Shown: positions 9,280-20,600, counted from the first letter of the stretch. The stretch is 64,000 bases of DNA from Mesohalobacter salilacus (GCA_003931895.1 RRZV01000032.1:39806-103805); one strand, 5' to 3'. Numbers and translations: made by a program. The notes: generated by a model not told the origin, from the sequence alone.

Positions 9280-9287
9280 CAAATATA
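9280..9287 (-). promoter_or_regulatory. Bacteroidetes -7 box candidate for the gene at 8673-9254
   Basis: On the minus strand the bases read TATATTTG, a TAnnTTTG match 25 bases upstream of the start codon. No convincing -33 element is seen. Confidence 0.4.
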
Positions 9288-9376
9288 AGTTCAGTTTTAG
9301 CTTAATGCTTCATCAAAAATAACCATTGATAATGCTAAATTAACATTATTGTCAATTTAACATTTATTTATAATTA

Positions 9377-9400
9377 ATATATCATCATATTGTGATATAT
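9377..9400. promoter_or_regulatory. Perfect 8-bp inverted repeat upstream of the AraC-type regulator (operator candidate)
   Basis: ATATATCA at 9377-9384 and TGATATAT at 9393-9400 are exact reverse complements with an 8-base spacer, 45 bases before the regulator start. The position suits an operator. No promoter box could be fixed with confidence and the AT-richness raises the chance of coincidence. Confidence 0.35.
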
Positions 9401-9444
9401 TTCAAATAAAATATTAATTTAGTATTATATAAAGTTAATATAGT

Positions 9445-10317
9445 ATGAGTTTAGTAAAACCTGAATTTGAAAAAATAGAACCTCCCTTTGGAAGCTCTAT
9501 AGTTTATAAGCGATTTTCAAAACACGTAGAAAATGTAAAACCCTTTTGGCATTACCATCCCGAACTTGAAATTGTTTATGTCAATGGCGGCACAGGTAGA
9601 AGACAAATAGGAAGTCATGTGTCTTATTACAGAAATGGCGATTTGATTTTTATTGGTTCAAATTTACCTCACTGTGGATTAACAGAGAAATTAACCAATA
9701 ACAAACGTGAAACCGTGCTTCAAATGTCACCTGATTTGCTCAATCAGGCTTTTTTTGATATTGCTGAAATGTCTTTTATGTCTGGACTGCTGGAGCGCGC
9801 AAAACGCGGTTTGGTTTTTCATGGAGATTCCAAGCGAAATATTGGTCAGATGATAGAAGATATGAACGATATGAATTACTTTGAGCGTATTGTTGCCATG
9901 CTTAAAGTTTTTAAAGCTATGGATGAGGCAGAAGATTATACTATTCTTAATGTACAAGAATTTACTTTAGAAACTTCTACTAAAGAAAGTGAGAAAATTA
10001 ATATGATATTTAATTATGTGAAAGAGCATTATACTAAAAATATTAGTCTTGAAGAAATAGCCGATGTTGCTAGCATGACGGTGCCAGCGTTTTGTCGATA
10101 TTTTAAAAAAATGACTCGAAAAACCTTTACGGAATTTGTCAATGAATACCGCATTGCTCACGCGGCTAAACTTTTGCACGAAAAACAAATAAGTATTTCT
10201 GAAGTGTGTTATGACAGCGGTTTCAACAATTTATCGCATTTCAATAAGCTTTTTAAAGCTTTTTTTGGAAAAACGCCTTCAGTTTATCGTGAAGAACTCA
10301 AATATTTAGTGACTTAA
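9445..10317 (+). CDS. AraC-family transcriptional regulator with N-terminal cupin
   Basis: A 290-residue regulator. Residues 1-110 form a cupin-like sensing domain (HYHPELEIVYVNGGTG, later RNGDLIFIGSNLPHCGL). The C-terminal 100 residues carry the double helix-turn-helix of AraC/XylS proteins: 'ISLEEIADVASMTVPAFCRYFKK' as the first HTH, then 'ISEVCYDSGFNNLSHFNKLFK' and the family ending FFGKTPSVYREEL. The inducer is unknown; cupin domains in this family often bind small ligands such as sugars. The gene lies 50 bases upstream of the ABC ATPase gene on the same strand, so regulation of the ATPase/permease-peptidase pair is plausible but inferred. A perfect palindrome lies just upstream. Confidence 0.88.
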   Translation: MSLVKPEFEKIEPPFGSSIVYKRFSKHVENVKPFWHYHPELEIVYVNGGTGRRQIGSHVSYYRNGDLIFIGSNLPHCGLTEKLTNNKRETVLQMSPDLLNQAFFDIAEMSFMSGLLERAKRGLVFHGDSKRNIGQMIEDMNDMNYFERIVAMLKVFKAMDEAEDYTILNVQEFTLETSTKESEKINMIFNYVKEHYTKNISLEEIADVASMTVPAFCRYFKKMTRKTFTEFVNEYRIAHAAKLLHEKQISISEVCYDSGFNNLSHFNKLFKAFFGKTPSVYREELKYLVT

Positions 10318-10367
10318 ACTGTAACAATTTTGATATATTAAACACCTATTAATCAAATCTACAAATT

Positions 10368-11264
10368 ATGCAAAAACTAAAACTTTCTCAAGTATCAAAA
10401 ACATATTCTAACGGTGTAAAAGCCTTAGACGACATCAGTATAGAAATAGAACCAGGAATGTTTGGTTTGTTAGGCCCAAATGGAGCTGGAAAATCTACTT
10501 TAATGCGAACCATTGCTACTTTGCAAGAACCCGATGATGGCGAATTGCATCTCGGCGATATTAATATTCTTGAAGATAAAATGGCATTGAGAAAAGTTTT
10601 AGGTTATTTGCCACAAGATTTTGGGGTTTATCCAAAATTATCTGCAGAAAAATTATTGCATTATTTTGCTCAACTTAAAGGTGTTGATAGTCAAAAAGAT
10701 CGCCAAAAAATTGTTGATTTTGCTTTAGAAATTACTAATTTAAGTGATGTTAGAAAAAAATCCGTCGCAGGATATTCTGGTGGAATGAAACAGCGTTTTG
10801 GTATAGCTCAACTTTTACTTAACGATCCGCACCTCATAATTGTTGATGAACCAACTGCCGGACTTGACCCAGCTGAACGTCACCGATTTTTGAATGTTTT
10901 ACGCGATATTGGCACCAATCATATTGTCATACTTTCAACCCATATTGTTGACGATGTGAAAGAACTTTGCACAGATATGGCGATTTTAAATGGTGGGAAA
11001 CTTCTAAACCACCACAAACCTACAGACGCTATAGAGAATTTAAAAGGTCAAATTTGGAATAAAATCATTGATAAAGACGAATTAGAATCTTACACCAATC
11101 AATACAATGTCATTTCAAGAAACTATAACCAAGACCACTCATTGAATATTAGAGTGCTTAGTGAAATTAAACCTGCTGATGGCTTTAATGTCATTGAGCC
11201 TGACTTGAGTGACGTGTATTTTGTCAGTCTTAAACAAGATGAAAACCAAATGTCTAACGCTTAA
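10368..11264 (+). CDS. ABC transporter ATP-binding protein
   Basis: A 298-residue ATPase subunit with Walker A GPNGAGKST (residues 36-44), Q-loop LPQDFG (81-86), signature YSGGMKQR (136-143) and Walker B LIIVDEPTAGLDP (from 156). The H-loop lies in STHIVDDVKEL. The C-terminal 75 residues follow the usual pattern of ATPases paired with ABC-2-type exporter permeases. It ends 10 bases before the permease-peptidase fusion, so the two almost certainly form one transporter at the inner membrane. The transported substrate is unknown. Confidence 0.93.
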   Translation: MQKLKLSQVSKTYSNGVKALDDISIEIEPGMFGLLGPNGAGKSTLMRTIATLQEPDDGELHLGDINILEDKMALRKVLGYLPQDFGVYPKLSAEKLLHYFAQLKGVDSQKDRQKIVDFALEITNLSDVRKKSVAGYSGGMKQRFGIAQLLLNDPHLIIVDEPTAGLDPAERHRFLNVLRDIGTNHIVILSTHIVDDVKELCTDMAILNGGKLLNHHKPTDAIENLKGQIWNKIIDKDELESYTNQYNVISRNYNQDHSLNIRVLSEIKPADGFNVIEPDLSDVYFVSLKQDENQMSNA

Positions 11265-11274
11265 TTCTTAAAAG

Positions 11275-14200
11275 ATGTTTTCAAAAATATTTCGATTTGA
11301 GTTTAAATCTTGGTTTAAACTGCCTATTTTTTACGTGTACTCTTCTATTTTATTTTTACTGGCCTTATTTATAATGGCTTCAGCCGCTGGCTTGTTTGAT
11401 AATGTAACAGCCACAACAACTTCGGCAACTTATGTCAATAATGCCATTAATATTACAGCTATTATCAGCTCAATTAGCGTGTTTTTGTATTTTATGTTGC
11501 CATCAATTATTGGGGCTTCTATCAACAAAGACTTTAAGCATAATGTGCATCACATTCTTTATGCCTATCCTATGCGAAAGTCAAGCTATTTATGGGCAAA
11601 GTTTTTAAGTTCATTTTGTGTAGTACTGCTTATTATTTTCTTGATTTACTTAGGTATTTTTATAGGAACTATTTTTCCTTTTACCAATCCCGACTTGGTT
11701 ACAGATTTTAATTTTTTATACTATTTGCAGTCATTTTTATATGTGGTCTTACCCAATGTATTATTTTTTGGGGCAGTTGTGTTTGCGATAGTTACTTTTA
11801 GTCGAAATATTTTTGCGGGTTTTATTACGGTTTTGATTTTAGTGGTTTTACAATCTTTTACAGAAATCTTATCTAATTATGAGGATTATAAAATTCTGGC
11901 AGCTTATCTCGACCCACTTGGCTTTGCAGCGTTGGGTTTAGATACAGAATATTGGACGGTCTTTGAACAAAATAATAATTATTTGCCTTTTAATGGCTAT
12001 CTGCTTTATAATCGTTTGGTTTGGTTGGGCGTGAGTTTTTTAATTTTTGCAGGTATATATTTTAAATTTAACTTTAATCAACAAGGCATAGTTATCAATT
12101 GGTTTAAAAGAAAAGGCCAACGACTGGTAAAATCTAATTTCAATTATTTTATCAATGTTAAAATCCCTGAGGTCAAAACTTCGCTGAAAGCTTCTACACT
12201 TTGGAGGTTTGCCCTTAAGCAAAGTGTTTTTGATTACAAATACGTGATTAAAAACAAGATATTTATTGGCTTTATGTTGATTGTTATTTTGATTGCTCTA
12301 TCCGTTTTATCGGTAAGAAATCAAATATCTGGAACACCAACATATCCTGTAACAAGAGAAATGGCTCAGTTGGTTATTGGGATTTCTGGCTTTTTTATGA
12401 TCATTATGACCTTTTTGTTTTCTGGGATGTTAATCAACCGGTCTAAAATTTCAAATATGGATCAGTTGGTTAATGCCACACCATTCCCCAACTGGACATT
12501 CACCTTGTCCAAATTTATAGCAATGTTTTGGGTACAAGCTACATTTTATATTTTATTGATTTTATTAGCCATTGGTGTTCAGGTTTACCAAGGCTATTAT
12601 AAACTTGAAATTGGTCATTATTTGTTTAGTGCATTTGTAATCAATTATTTATCGATTTTAGTTTGGACGGCACTTTCATTTTTTACCCATCAAATTTTTA
12701 AAAATTATATTGTGGGATTTGTGGTGTTGTTAGGTTTTTATATTCTTTTAGGCTTTTTACCCAGATTTGGTATAGAACAATCTATCTTTAGATTTAATTC
12801 TGTTACCAGCGTATCTTATTCAGATATGGTCGGGTGGAATGATTCAATATCAGAATTTTTTACATACCGTTTGTATTGGTTTGGTTTAGCTGTAGTTCTA
12901 TACATTTTGAGTTTACAGTTTTACCGTCGCGTAATGATGTATTCTGCTAAAGAAAGACTTCAAAAAGCCTTTAAAAAACTCAATACGCCAAAACTAATTG
13001 GTTTAATCCTTGGTTTGGTAATTTTTATAAGCTTAGGTAGTTGGATTTATTATCACGATAATGTCAAGAATGAAAGATATACGGGAATTGAACGCGAAAA
13101 GCAAAGCGTTAAATTTGAAAATACTTATAAAAAATACGCCGATTTGCCGCATCCAAGAATTACAGATGTGTCTATTGAATTAGATTTATATCCTAAAGAA
13201 CGCAATTATAAAGCTAAAGGCGAATTTGTTTTAAAAAATAAAACCAATCAGCCTATAGATTCAATACTCTTGAACACCAGAGATGATGTTGAAAATTATC
13301 AATTCTCAAAACCAGGCAAAGTGGTTTTAAATGACACGTTCTATAACATTGATGTCTACCATTTTGATAAACAACTTATGCCAGGTGACTCGATGACATT
13401 TGTTTTTGAAATGAAAAACGAACCCAACACTATTTTAGAAAGGAGCTCGCCTATACGTTCAAATGGCACTTTTCTTAATAACAGAATGCTACCCAATTTT
13501 GGTTATGCTGATTTTAGAGAAATTAGCAATAGCAAAGTGAGAGAAAAATACGACTTACCACCCAAAGAACGTATGAAGTCGCCTTATGATTCTACAGCCT
13601 TAGGCAACACATATATTTCAAAAGATGCGGACTGGATAAATTTTGAAGCTAAAATCACAACCTCATCTGATCAAATAGCCATTGCTCCAGGCTATCTTGT
13701 AGATGAAAGTAAAGGCAACGGTAGACACTATTTCCACTATAAAATGGATAAGCCTATTCTCAATTTTTATAATGTCATGTCTGCCGATTATGAAGTTTAT
13801 GAAGAAAAACACGATGGTATCAACATTCAGATTTTTTATCATGAACCACACGATTTTAATATTGAGCGTATGATGAAAGGCGCTAAGGCAGCTTTAGATT
13901 ATTATGAAGAAAACTTTAGTCCGTATCAATTTAGACAATTACGAATTATGGAGTTTCCTTCTTTCTCAGGTCGTTTTGCGCAATCTTTTGCCAACACCGT
14001 TCCATTTTCAGAAACCATTGGTTTTATTGCTAAGGTAGATGATGAAGATGAAGAAAGTGTTGATTATCCTTTTAGTGTAACTGCACACGAAGTAGCACAT
14101 CAATGGTGGGCACATCAGGTGATAGGCGCTGACGTTCGTGGTGCAACTTTACTTTCTGAAAGTATGTCAGAATACAGCTCGCTTAAGGTTTTAGAAGAGG

Positions 14201-14922
14201 AATACGGCGCCAGCCAAATGCGACGCTTCTTAAAAGATGCTTTAGATAGCTATTTGCGTGGCAGAACTTTTGAGAGTCAAAAAGAATTGCCTTTAATGCT
14301 CAATGAAAATCAGCAATATATTCACTACAACAAGGGTTCGCTGGTTTTATATGCTATGAGTGATTATCTTGGGGAAAATAAATTCAATACTATATTGAGT
14401 GAATATATAGATAAAGTTGCCTTTCAGGAGCCACCTTATACCACCTCAATTGAATTTGTAAAGCATCTTGAAAAAAACACACCAGACAGTTTAAAATATT
14501 TGGTTGAAGATATGTTTAAAACCATTACGCTATACGACAATTATATCGAAAAAGCGGAATATACTACCAATGCCGACAGCACCTATACCGTTAATATTGA
14601 AGCTGTTATAAGTAAATATAAATCTAACAATAAAGGCAAGCGATTATACGCCAAAGACCAAGACAGTTTAATGCATATTATAGAAAACGATACCATTAAA
14701 TCTTGGCCGATGAAAGATTATATTGAAGTTGGTATTTTCACAGAATCTACCAAAGATGGAAAAACTGTTGAAGAGCCGCTTTATCTTAAAAAAGTATTTA
14801 TAGATAGCATTTACAATACATTTAAAATTAAAGTGAACCAAAAGCCCACTGAAGTTGGTATTGACCCTTACAATAAATTGATTGATACAAACTCGAGTGA
14901 TAATAGGAAATCTTTAAATTGA
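11275..14922 (+). CDS. ABC transporter permease fused to M1-family metallopeptidase
   Basis: A 1215-residue fusion. Residues 1-595 contain about twelve hydrophobic helices in two ABC-2-permease-like halves (roughly 15-265 and 325-560), ending with a helix at about 573-593. The C-terminal half is an M1 metallopeptidase domain, predicted to face the periplasm. Zinc motif HEVAH is at residues 938-942 followed by QWW. The third ligand is probably Glu962, after 19 intervening residues instead of the usual 18. The catalytic Tyr is probably Tyr1018 in HYNKGS. The canonical GAMEN exopeptidase motif is replaced by a stretch around Met892-Glu893 (RIMEFPSFSG). Permease/M1 fusions occur elsewhere in Bacteroidetes, but their role is not known to me. 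The ATPase is encoded 10 bases upstream. Confidence 0.85.
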   Translation: MFSKIFRFEFKSWFKLPIFYVYSSILFLLALFIMASAAGLFDNVTATTTSATYVNNAINITAIISSISVFLYFMLPSIIGASINKDFKHNVHHILYAYPMRKSSYLWAKFLSSFCVVLLIIFLIYLGIFIGTIFPFTNPDLVTDFNFLYYLQSFLYVVLPNVLFFGAVVFAIVTFSRNIFAGFITVLILVVLQSFTEILSNYEDYKILAAYLDPLGFAALGLDTEYWTVFEQNNNYLPFNGYLLYNRLVWLGVSFLIFAGIYFKFNFNQQGIVINWFKRKGQRLVKSNFNYFINVKIPEVKTSLKASTLWRFALKQSVFDYKYVIKNKIFIGFMLIVILIALSVLSVRNQISGTPTYPVTREMAQLVIGISGFFMIIMTFLFSGMLINRSKISNMDQLVNATPFPNWTFTLSKFIAMFWVQATFYILLILLAIGVQVYQGYYKLEIGHYLFSAFVINYLSILVWTALSFFTHQIFKNYIVGFVVLLGFYILLGFLPRFGIEQSIFRFNSVTSVSYSDMVGWNDSISEFFTYRLYWFGLAVVLYILSLQFYRRVMMYSAKERLQKAFKKLNTPKLIGLILGLVIFISLGSWIYYHDNVKNERYTGIEREKQSVKFENTYKKYADLPHPRITDVSIELDLYPKERNYKAKGEFVLKNKTNQPIDSILLNTRDDVENYQFSKPGKVVLNDTFYNIDVYHFDKQLMPGDSMTFVFEMKNEPNTILERSSPIRSNGTFLNNRMLPNFGYADFREISNSKVREKYDLPPKERMKSPYDSTALGNTYISKDADWINFEAKITTSSDQIAIAPGYLVDESKGNGRHYFHYKMDKPILNFYNVMSADYEVYEEKHDGINIQIFYHEPHDFNIERMMKGAKAALDYYEENFSPYQFRQLRIMEFPSFSGRFAQSFANTVPFSETIGFIAKVDDEDEESVDYPFSVTAHEVAHQWWAHQVIGADVRGATLLSESMSEYSSLKVLEEEYGASQMRRFLKDALDSYLRGRTFESQKELPLMLNENQQYIHYNKGSLVLYAMSDYLGENKFNTILSEYIDKVAFQEPPYTTSIEFVKHLEKNTPDSLKYLVEDMFKTITLYDNYIEKAEYTTNADSTYTVNIEAVISKYKSNNKGKRLYAKDQDSLMHIIENDTIKSWPMKDYIEVGIFTESTKDGKTVEEPLYLKKVFIDSIYNTFKIKVNQKPTEVGIDPYNKLIDTNSSDNRKSLN

Positions 14923-14944
14923 AAATATAGTTTTGATTAGAAAT

Positions 14945-14979
14945 AAATTTCCCGCCTTAAATTAAGACGGGAATTTTTT
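14945..14979. terminator. Intrinsic terminator between the permease-peptidase gene and lon
   Basis: CCCGCCTTA (14951-14959) pairs with TAAGACGGG (14963-14971) with one mismatch and a three-base loop, flanked by A/T-rich arms and a T-run on the right. It sits between two convergent genes and can serve both. Confidence 0.75.
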
Positions 14980-15005
14980 AATTAAGATATTATCAAACGT
15001 TATTA

Positions 15006-17456
15006 CTATAAAACTTTAGCATCTTTAACCTTTTGATTGGTAATGGCTATGTCTAAAACTTCAGACATATCTGAAACGTAATGGAATCGTAAACCTTTCA
15101 AGTATTCAGCTTTTATTTCTTCGATATCTCGTTTGTTCTCTTCACAAAGAATTATGTCTTTAATCTTAGCACGCTTGGCAGCCAAGATTTTCTCTTTAAT
15201 CCCGCCTACTGGTAGCACCTTACCTCTTAGAGTAATTTCACCAGTCATGGCTAGTTTTTGTTTGACTTTCTTTTGTGTAAACAGCGAAACCAGGCTGGTT
15301 AACATAGTAACACCAGCACTAGGGCCATCTTTAGGTGTTGCTCCTTCTGGAACGTGAATGTGGACATTATATTTATCAAATATTTCTGAATTTATACCAA
15401 AGTTTTCAGCATGAGATTTGATATACTCCATGGCAATTGTTGCTGACTCTTTCATCACTTTACCAAGGTTTCCAGTAATATTGAGCTGACCTTTGCCTTT
15501 AGATACAGTAGATTCTATAAACAAGATGTCACCACCAACAGATGTCCATGCTAACCCTGTAACCACTCCAGCAACTTGGTTGTTTTCATAAACATTAGCC
15601 TTGAGTTTTGGTGCGCCGAGAATTTCTATGATGTCGTTTTCCTTAAGTAAAGGTTTGTAGTCTTCTTCAAGTGCAATTTTTTTAGCAACACCTCTTACTA
15701 CTTTAGCAATTTGCTTTTCTAAACCACGTACACCAGACTCTCTGGTATAACCTTCAATAATGCTTTGTATTTCATTCTTGTGCAGTTTAATATCATTTTT
15801 CGTTAAGCCATGCTCTTTTATTTGTTTAGGAATAAGGTGCTTTTTGGCAATTTGAATTTTTTCTTCAACGGTATAACCTGTTACATTAATAATTTCCATT
15901 CTATCTCTTAATGCAGGTTGTATAGTTGATAAGTTATTAGCCGTAGCTATAAACATGACTTTAGATAAGTCATACCCTAATTCTAAAAAGTTATCGTAAA
16001 AGGAGTTATTTTGTTCAGGATCTAAAACTTCAAGTAGGGCAGAAGAAGGATCGCCTTGAAGACCGTGAGATAGTTTATCAATTTCATCTAACACAAAAAC
16101 TGGATTTGAAGTACCAGCTTTTTTGATGTTTTGAATAATACGACCTGGCATTGCACCGATATAGGTTTTTCGGTGTCCTCTAATTTCAGCTTCATCACGT
16201 AACCCACCTAAAGAAACTCTAACATATTCTCTTCCTATGGCTTCAGCTACCGATTTACCAAGTGAAGTTTTTCCGACACCTGGTGGACCATAAAGACATA
16301 AAATAGGAGATTTCATGTCATTTCTAAGTTTTAATACAGCTAAATATTCGATTATTCTTCGTTTAACATCTTCTAACCCATAATGGTCACGATCGAGAAC
16401 TTTTTGTGCTTTTTTAAGATCAAACTTATCTTGGCTAAAACTATCCCAAGGTAAATCCAAAAATAGCTCTAAATAGTTCCTCTGAATTGAATGTTCTGGC
16501 ACTTGAGGATTCATACGTTGCAGCTTGGCCAATTCTTTTTTAAAGTGCTCACCAACGTCTTTAGACCATTTTTTTGATTTTGCCTTTTTACGCATGTTTT
16601 CAATCTCATTTTCTTGAGATACACCGCCTAATTCCTCTTGGATGGTTTTCATTTGTTGGTGAAGAAAATATTCGCGTTGCTGTTGACTGATGTCACTTTG
16701 CACACGTGATTGAATATCGTTTCTCAACTCAAGCTTTTGGTACTCTAAGTTCATATGTCTCAAAGTAGCCAGTGCACGTTCCTTGAGGTTTGAAATTTCA
16801 AGTAGTTTTTGTTTTTCCTTAACCTCCAAACTCATATTTGATGAGATAAAGTTGATCAAGAAAGAAGAGCTTTCAATGTTCTTTACAGCAAAAGAAGCCT
16901 CAGAAGGAATATTAGGACTTTCTTTTATAATTCTTAAAGCCAGTGTTTTTATCTCTTCTATAATTGTTGAAAACTCTTCAGTCATCACATCCTTAAGATT
17001 TTCTGAAAATTCTGATACAGTACATCTTATGTAAGGATTATCAGTAATAGCTTGCTCTGCTCTAAATCGTTTTTTACCCTGAATAATTACTGTGGTATTA
17101 CCATCGGGCATTTTAAGCACTCTTAGAATTTTAGCTACAACACCAATTTTGTTAATGCCTTCAAAACCTGGATCTTCATCGTCTTCGTTGATTTGAGAAA
17201 CAACTCCAATAACTTTATTAGAATTATTGGCATCGTTAATGAGTTTGATGGATTTGTCTCTTCCTGCAGTAATAGGTATTACAACCCCTGGAAATAACAC
17301 TGTGTTTTTTAAAGGTAAAACCGAAAGATCATCAGGTAAAGTTTCTGAATTGATTTCTTCTTCATCTTCAGTGGTCATCAATGGAATTAATTCTGCATCC
17401 TCATCAAATTCTTGAGATGACAAATTGTCAAGGTTAAATATTTTTGATCTACTCAT
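15006..17456 (-). CDS. lon: ATP-dependent protease La (Lon)
   Basis: Lon is a cytoplasmic AAA+ serine protease that degrades damaged and short-lived regulatory proteins. The 816-residue protein has an N-terminal LAN substrate domain ([16 protein letters not shown], about residues 45-245), a coiled region with '[18 protein letters not shown]', Walker A GPPGVGKT at 390-397 and Walker B '[15 protein letters not shown]'. The C-terminal protease domain has the Ser-Lys dyad at Ser713 (PKDGPSAG) and Lys756 (GGIKEK). The N-terminal 40 residues are acidic, as in other Bacteroidetes Lon proteins. It lies downstream of mfd on the same strand, separated by 154 bases, and has its own convergent terminator. 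Confidence 0.97.
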   Translation of the reverse strand: MSRSKIFNLDNLSSQEFDEDAELIPLMTTEDEEEINSETLPDDLSVLPLKNTVLFPGVVIPITAGRDKSIKLINDANNSNKVIGVVSQINEDDEDPGFEGINKIGVVAKILRVLKMPDGNTTVIIQGKKRFRAEQAITDNPYIRCTVSEFSENLKDVMTEEFSTIIEEIKTLALRIIKESPNIPSEASFAVKNIESSSFLINFISSNMSLEVKEKQKLLEISNLKERALATLRHMNLEYQKLELRNDIQSRVQSDISQQQREYFLHQQMKTIQEELGGVSQENEIENMRKKAKSKKWSKDVGEHFKKELAKLQRMNPQVPEHSIQRNYLELFLDLPWDSFSQDKFDLKKAQKVLDRDHYGLEDVKRRIIEYLAVLKLRNDMKSPILCLYGPPGVGKTSLGKSVAEAIGREYVRVSLGGLRDEAEIRGHRKTYIGAMPGRIIQNIKKAGTSNPVFVLDEIDKLSHGLQGDPSSALLEVLDPEQNNSFYDNFLELGYDLSKVMFIATANNLSTIQPALRDRMEIINVTGYTVEEKIQIAKKHLIPKQIKEHGLTKNDIKLHKNEIQSIIEGYTRESGVRGLEKQIAKVVRGVAKKIALEEDYKPLLKENDIIEILGAPKLKANVYENNQVAGVVTGLAWTSVGGDILFIESTVSKGKGQLNITGNLGKVMKESATIAMEYIKSHAENFGINSEIFDKYNVHIHVPEGATPKDGPSAGVTMLTSLVSLFTQKKVKQKLAMTGEITLRGKVLPVGGIKEKILAAKRAKIKDIILCEENKRDIEEIKAEYLKGLRFHYVSDMSEVLDIAITNQKVKDAKVL

Positions 17457-17478
17457 AGTTTAATTTTAGTCATGATGT

Positions 17479-17532
17479 CACATCAAACTGCTTAAAAACC
17501 ATCACTAATCTTGTTTTCTTTAGCTTGATGTG
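17479..17532. repeat. Spaced inverted repeat in the mfd-lon intergenic region
   Basis: CACATCAA (17479-17486) and TTGATGTG (17525-17532) are exact reverse complements 38 bases apart, upstream of lon. It could be a regulatory pair of half-sites or chance. Apart from this, the 154-base gap holds nothing I can name. Confidence 0.3.
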
Positions 17533-17610
17533 CTTTTCTTAATTGAATACTTATGTAATCCAATTCTTATGCCAAAAGACTATTGGTTTAGAATTAAACC
17601 TAAAGTCAAT

Positions 17611-20600
17611 CTAGGCTAATGTATTGATTTTGGCTAAGGCTTGGTTGATGGAGCTTGCTTCCCCAAACTTTAAAATCAACCTTAAACCATTTCTTGTTTT
17701 CTTTTCTTTTAATTCAAATTGACTCGGCTGTTGTTGAACTTTAGTCAATATAGTTTTGAATGTTTCGCTTTGATAAAACCTTGACTCTTGATTAGCTACA
17801 AAATAACCAAGCAATTGATTTTGTTTTAAGATTAGTTTTTCGAGTCCAAGTTTTGATGCAATCCATTTTAATTTTATACTATCAAGCAAGTCTATAGCTT
17901 GAAGTGGCAAATCTCCAAACCTATCTAATAATTCGGCACGAAATACTTCGAGTTCTTTTTCATTTTTTAAATCGTTGAGCTTGGTATAGAGGTTAAGCCG
18001 TTCAGTTATGTTATTGATGTAATCATCAGGGAAAAGTGTTTCAAAATCTGTATCTATTTGAACGTCTTTTACAAAGTTTTTTTCTGTGTTGCCTGAAGGC
18101 TTATCTTTATAAAGGTTTGAAAATTCTTTTTCTTTAAGCTCTTCAATAGCTTCATTGAGTATTTTTTGATAAGTATCAAAGCCTATTTCATTTATAAAAC
18201 CACTTTGTTCACCACCTAATAAATCGCCAGCACCCCTTATTTCAAGATCTTTCATGGCAATTTTTATTCCGCTGCCAAGATCAGAAAACTGCTCTAAGGC
18301 TGTGATACGTTTTCGGGCATCTGGTGTCATGTGAATCAATGCGGGTGTGATAAGGTAACAAAATGCTTTTTTATTACTTCGCCCAACCCGTCCTCGCATC
18401 TGGTGAAGATCTGAAATGCCAAAATAATTAGCATTGTTAATAATGATGGTGTTAGCATTAGTAATATCAAGTCCGCTTTCAATTATAGTTGTGGAAACCA
18501 AAACATCAAATTTGTTATTCATAAAGTCTAACATCAAACTTTCTAATTTTTTACCATCCATTTGACCATGACCGATACCGATTCTAGCATCTGGCACTAA
18601 GCGTTGAAGCAAGCCTGCCACTTCTTTGATGTTTTCTATTCTGTTATTGATAAAAAAGACCTGACCGCCACGCTGTATTTCGTAGCTTATAGCATCTCTA
18701 ATGAGTTCTTCAGAAAAACGAATAACGTGGGTTTCAATTGGGTAACGATTTGGTGGTGGTGTACTAATGGTCGATAAATCTCTTGCTGCCATCAAACTAA
18801 ACTGAAGCGTTCGGGGTATTGGCGTTGCCGTTAAGGTAAGCGTATCAACATTTGTTTTAATTGTTTTGAGTTTATCTTTAACGGAGACACCAAACTTTTG
18901 TTCTTCATCTATTACGAGCAAACCTAAATCTTTAAAGTGTTCAGCTTTATTGACTAACTGATGGGTTCCAATAATAATATCTAACTGACCGTTTTTTAGA
19001 GCCTCTAAGGTTTCTCTTTTCTCTTTAGCAGTTTTAAACCTATTGATATAGTCGATAGTTACTGGAAAATCTTTTAAACGTTCAGAAAAGGTTTTGTGGT
19101 GCTGAAAAGCTAATATCGTTGTTGGCACTAAAACCGCTACCTGTTTTCCATTATCAACTGCTTTAAAGGCGGCTCTGATCGCCACTTCAGTTTTGCCAAA
19201 ACCAACATCACCACAGACCAATCTATCCATAGGTTGTTCGCTCTCCATATCTTTTTTGACCGCTTCTGTCGCTGTACTCTGATCTGGTGTGTCTTCATAA
19301 ATAAAAGAAGCTTCTAATTCGTGTTGTAAATAAGTGTCTGGTCCAAACTGAAACCCTTTTTTTAGCTTTCGCTTAGCGTAAAGTTTTATCAGATCAAACG
19401 CAATTTTTTTGACTCTAGTTTTTGTTTTTTGCTTTAGGTTTTTCCAGGCCTTACTTCCTAATTTATAAATTTTTGGAGGCTGGCTGTCTTTACCATTGTA
19501 TTTAGAAATTTTGTGCAAAGCATGGATACTCAGATACAACACGTCACCTTCGCCATATACCAGTTTAATGGCTTCCTGGGTGTTGCCATCAACATCTATT
19601 TTTTGTAAACCTCCAAATTTTCCAATACCGTGATCGATGTGAGTCACAAAATCACCGCGCTCAAGTTGGGTCAATTCTTTAAGCGTTATGGCTTGTTGTT
19701 TAGAAAACTTATTTTTGAGTTTAAATTTATGATACCGCTCAAAAATTTGATGATCGGTATAACAAACCAATTTACTTTTATGATCTATAAATCCTTCATG
19801 CAGGCCTAAAACTAGAGTCTGATAGTTTTTAAACTGCATGTCTTCAAAAATGTCATGAAAACGTTGGGCTTGTTGTTGATTAAGACAGCATATTAAATTG
19901 GTATATTCTGCTTTGTGGTGTTGATTTAAGTCTTCGATCAGAAGATCAAACTTTTTATTGAAAGCGGGTTGAGGCTCTATATTGCATTCAAAAATATAAT
20001 TTTCAGGGGCTTTTAAAAAATTTTGCCGATCAAACTGAATACAATTATACTTACTTAGTTGATTTCCGATGCTTTCACCATCACAAAACAAGTCTTCTGG
20101 TGAAGAATATTTTACATTTTTTGATAGATTTTCAAAATTTGACTTTGCTTTTTTAAACAAACTATCTAGGTCTGCTTTGAGTAATTCTGTGTTTTCAAGT
20201 AATAGCAAACTTTGGTTCTTGATATACTCTAAAAACCCTTGTCGCTTTTCCTGTACATGTTTGTTTTCTACATTCGGCATAATTGAAGCCTGTCGAAGGG
20301 TTTCGGTAGAGAGCTGAGTTTCAATATCAAAACATCTTATGCTTTCTACTTCATCATCAAAAAATTCGATTCGATAAGGTTCTTCATGACTATATGAGTA
20401 AATGTCTACAATACCACCTCTAACTGAAAATTCACCGGGTTCTGTAACAAAATCTACTCGTTTAAATTCATACTCAAAAAGGGTTTCGTTAATAAATTCA
20501 ATATCAAGTTTGTCAGCTTTTGAAATTTTTAAAGTATTGCGGTCTAGTTCACTTTTTGTTACTACCTTTTCAAATAAAGCCTGTGGATAAGTAACAATAA

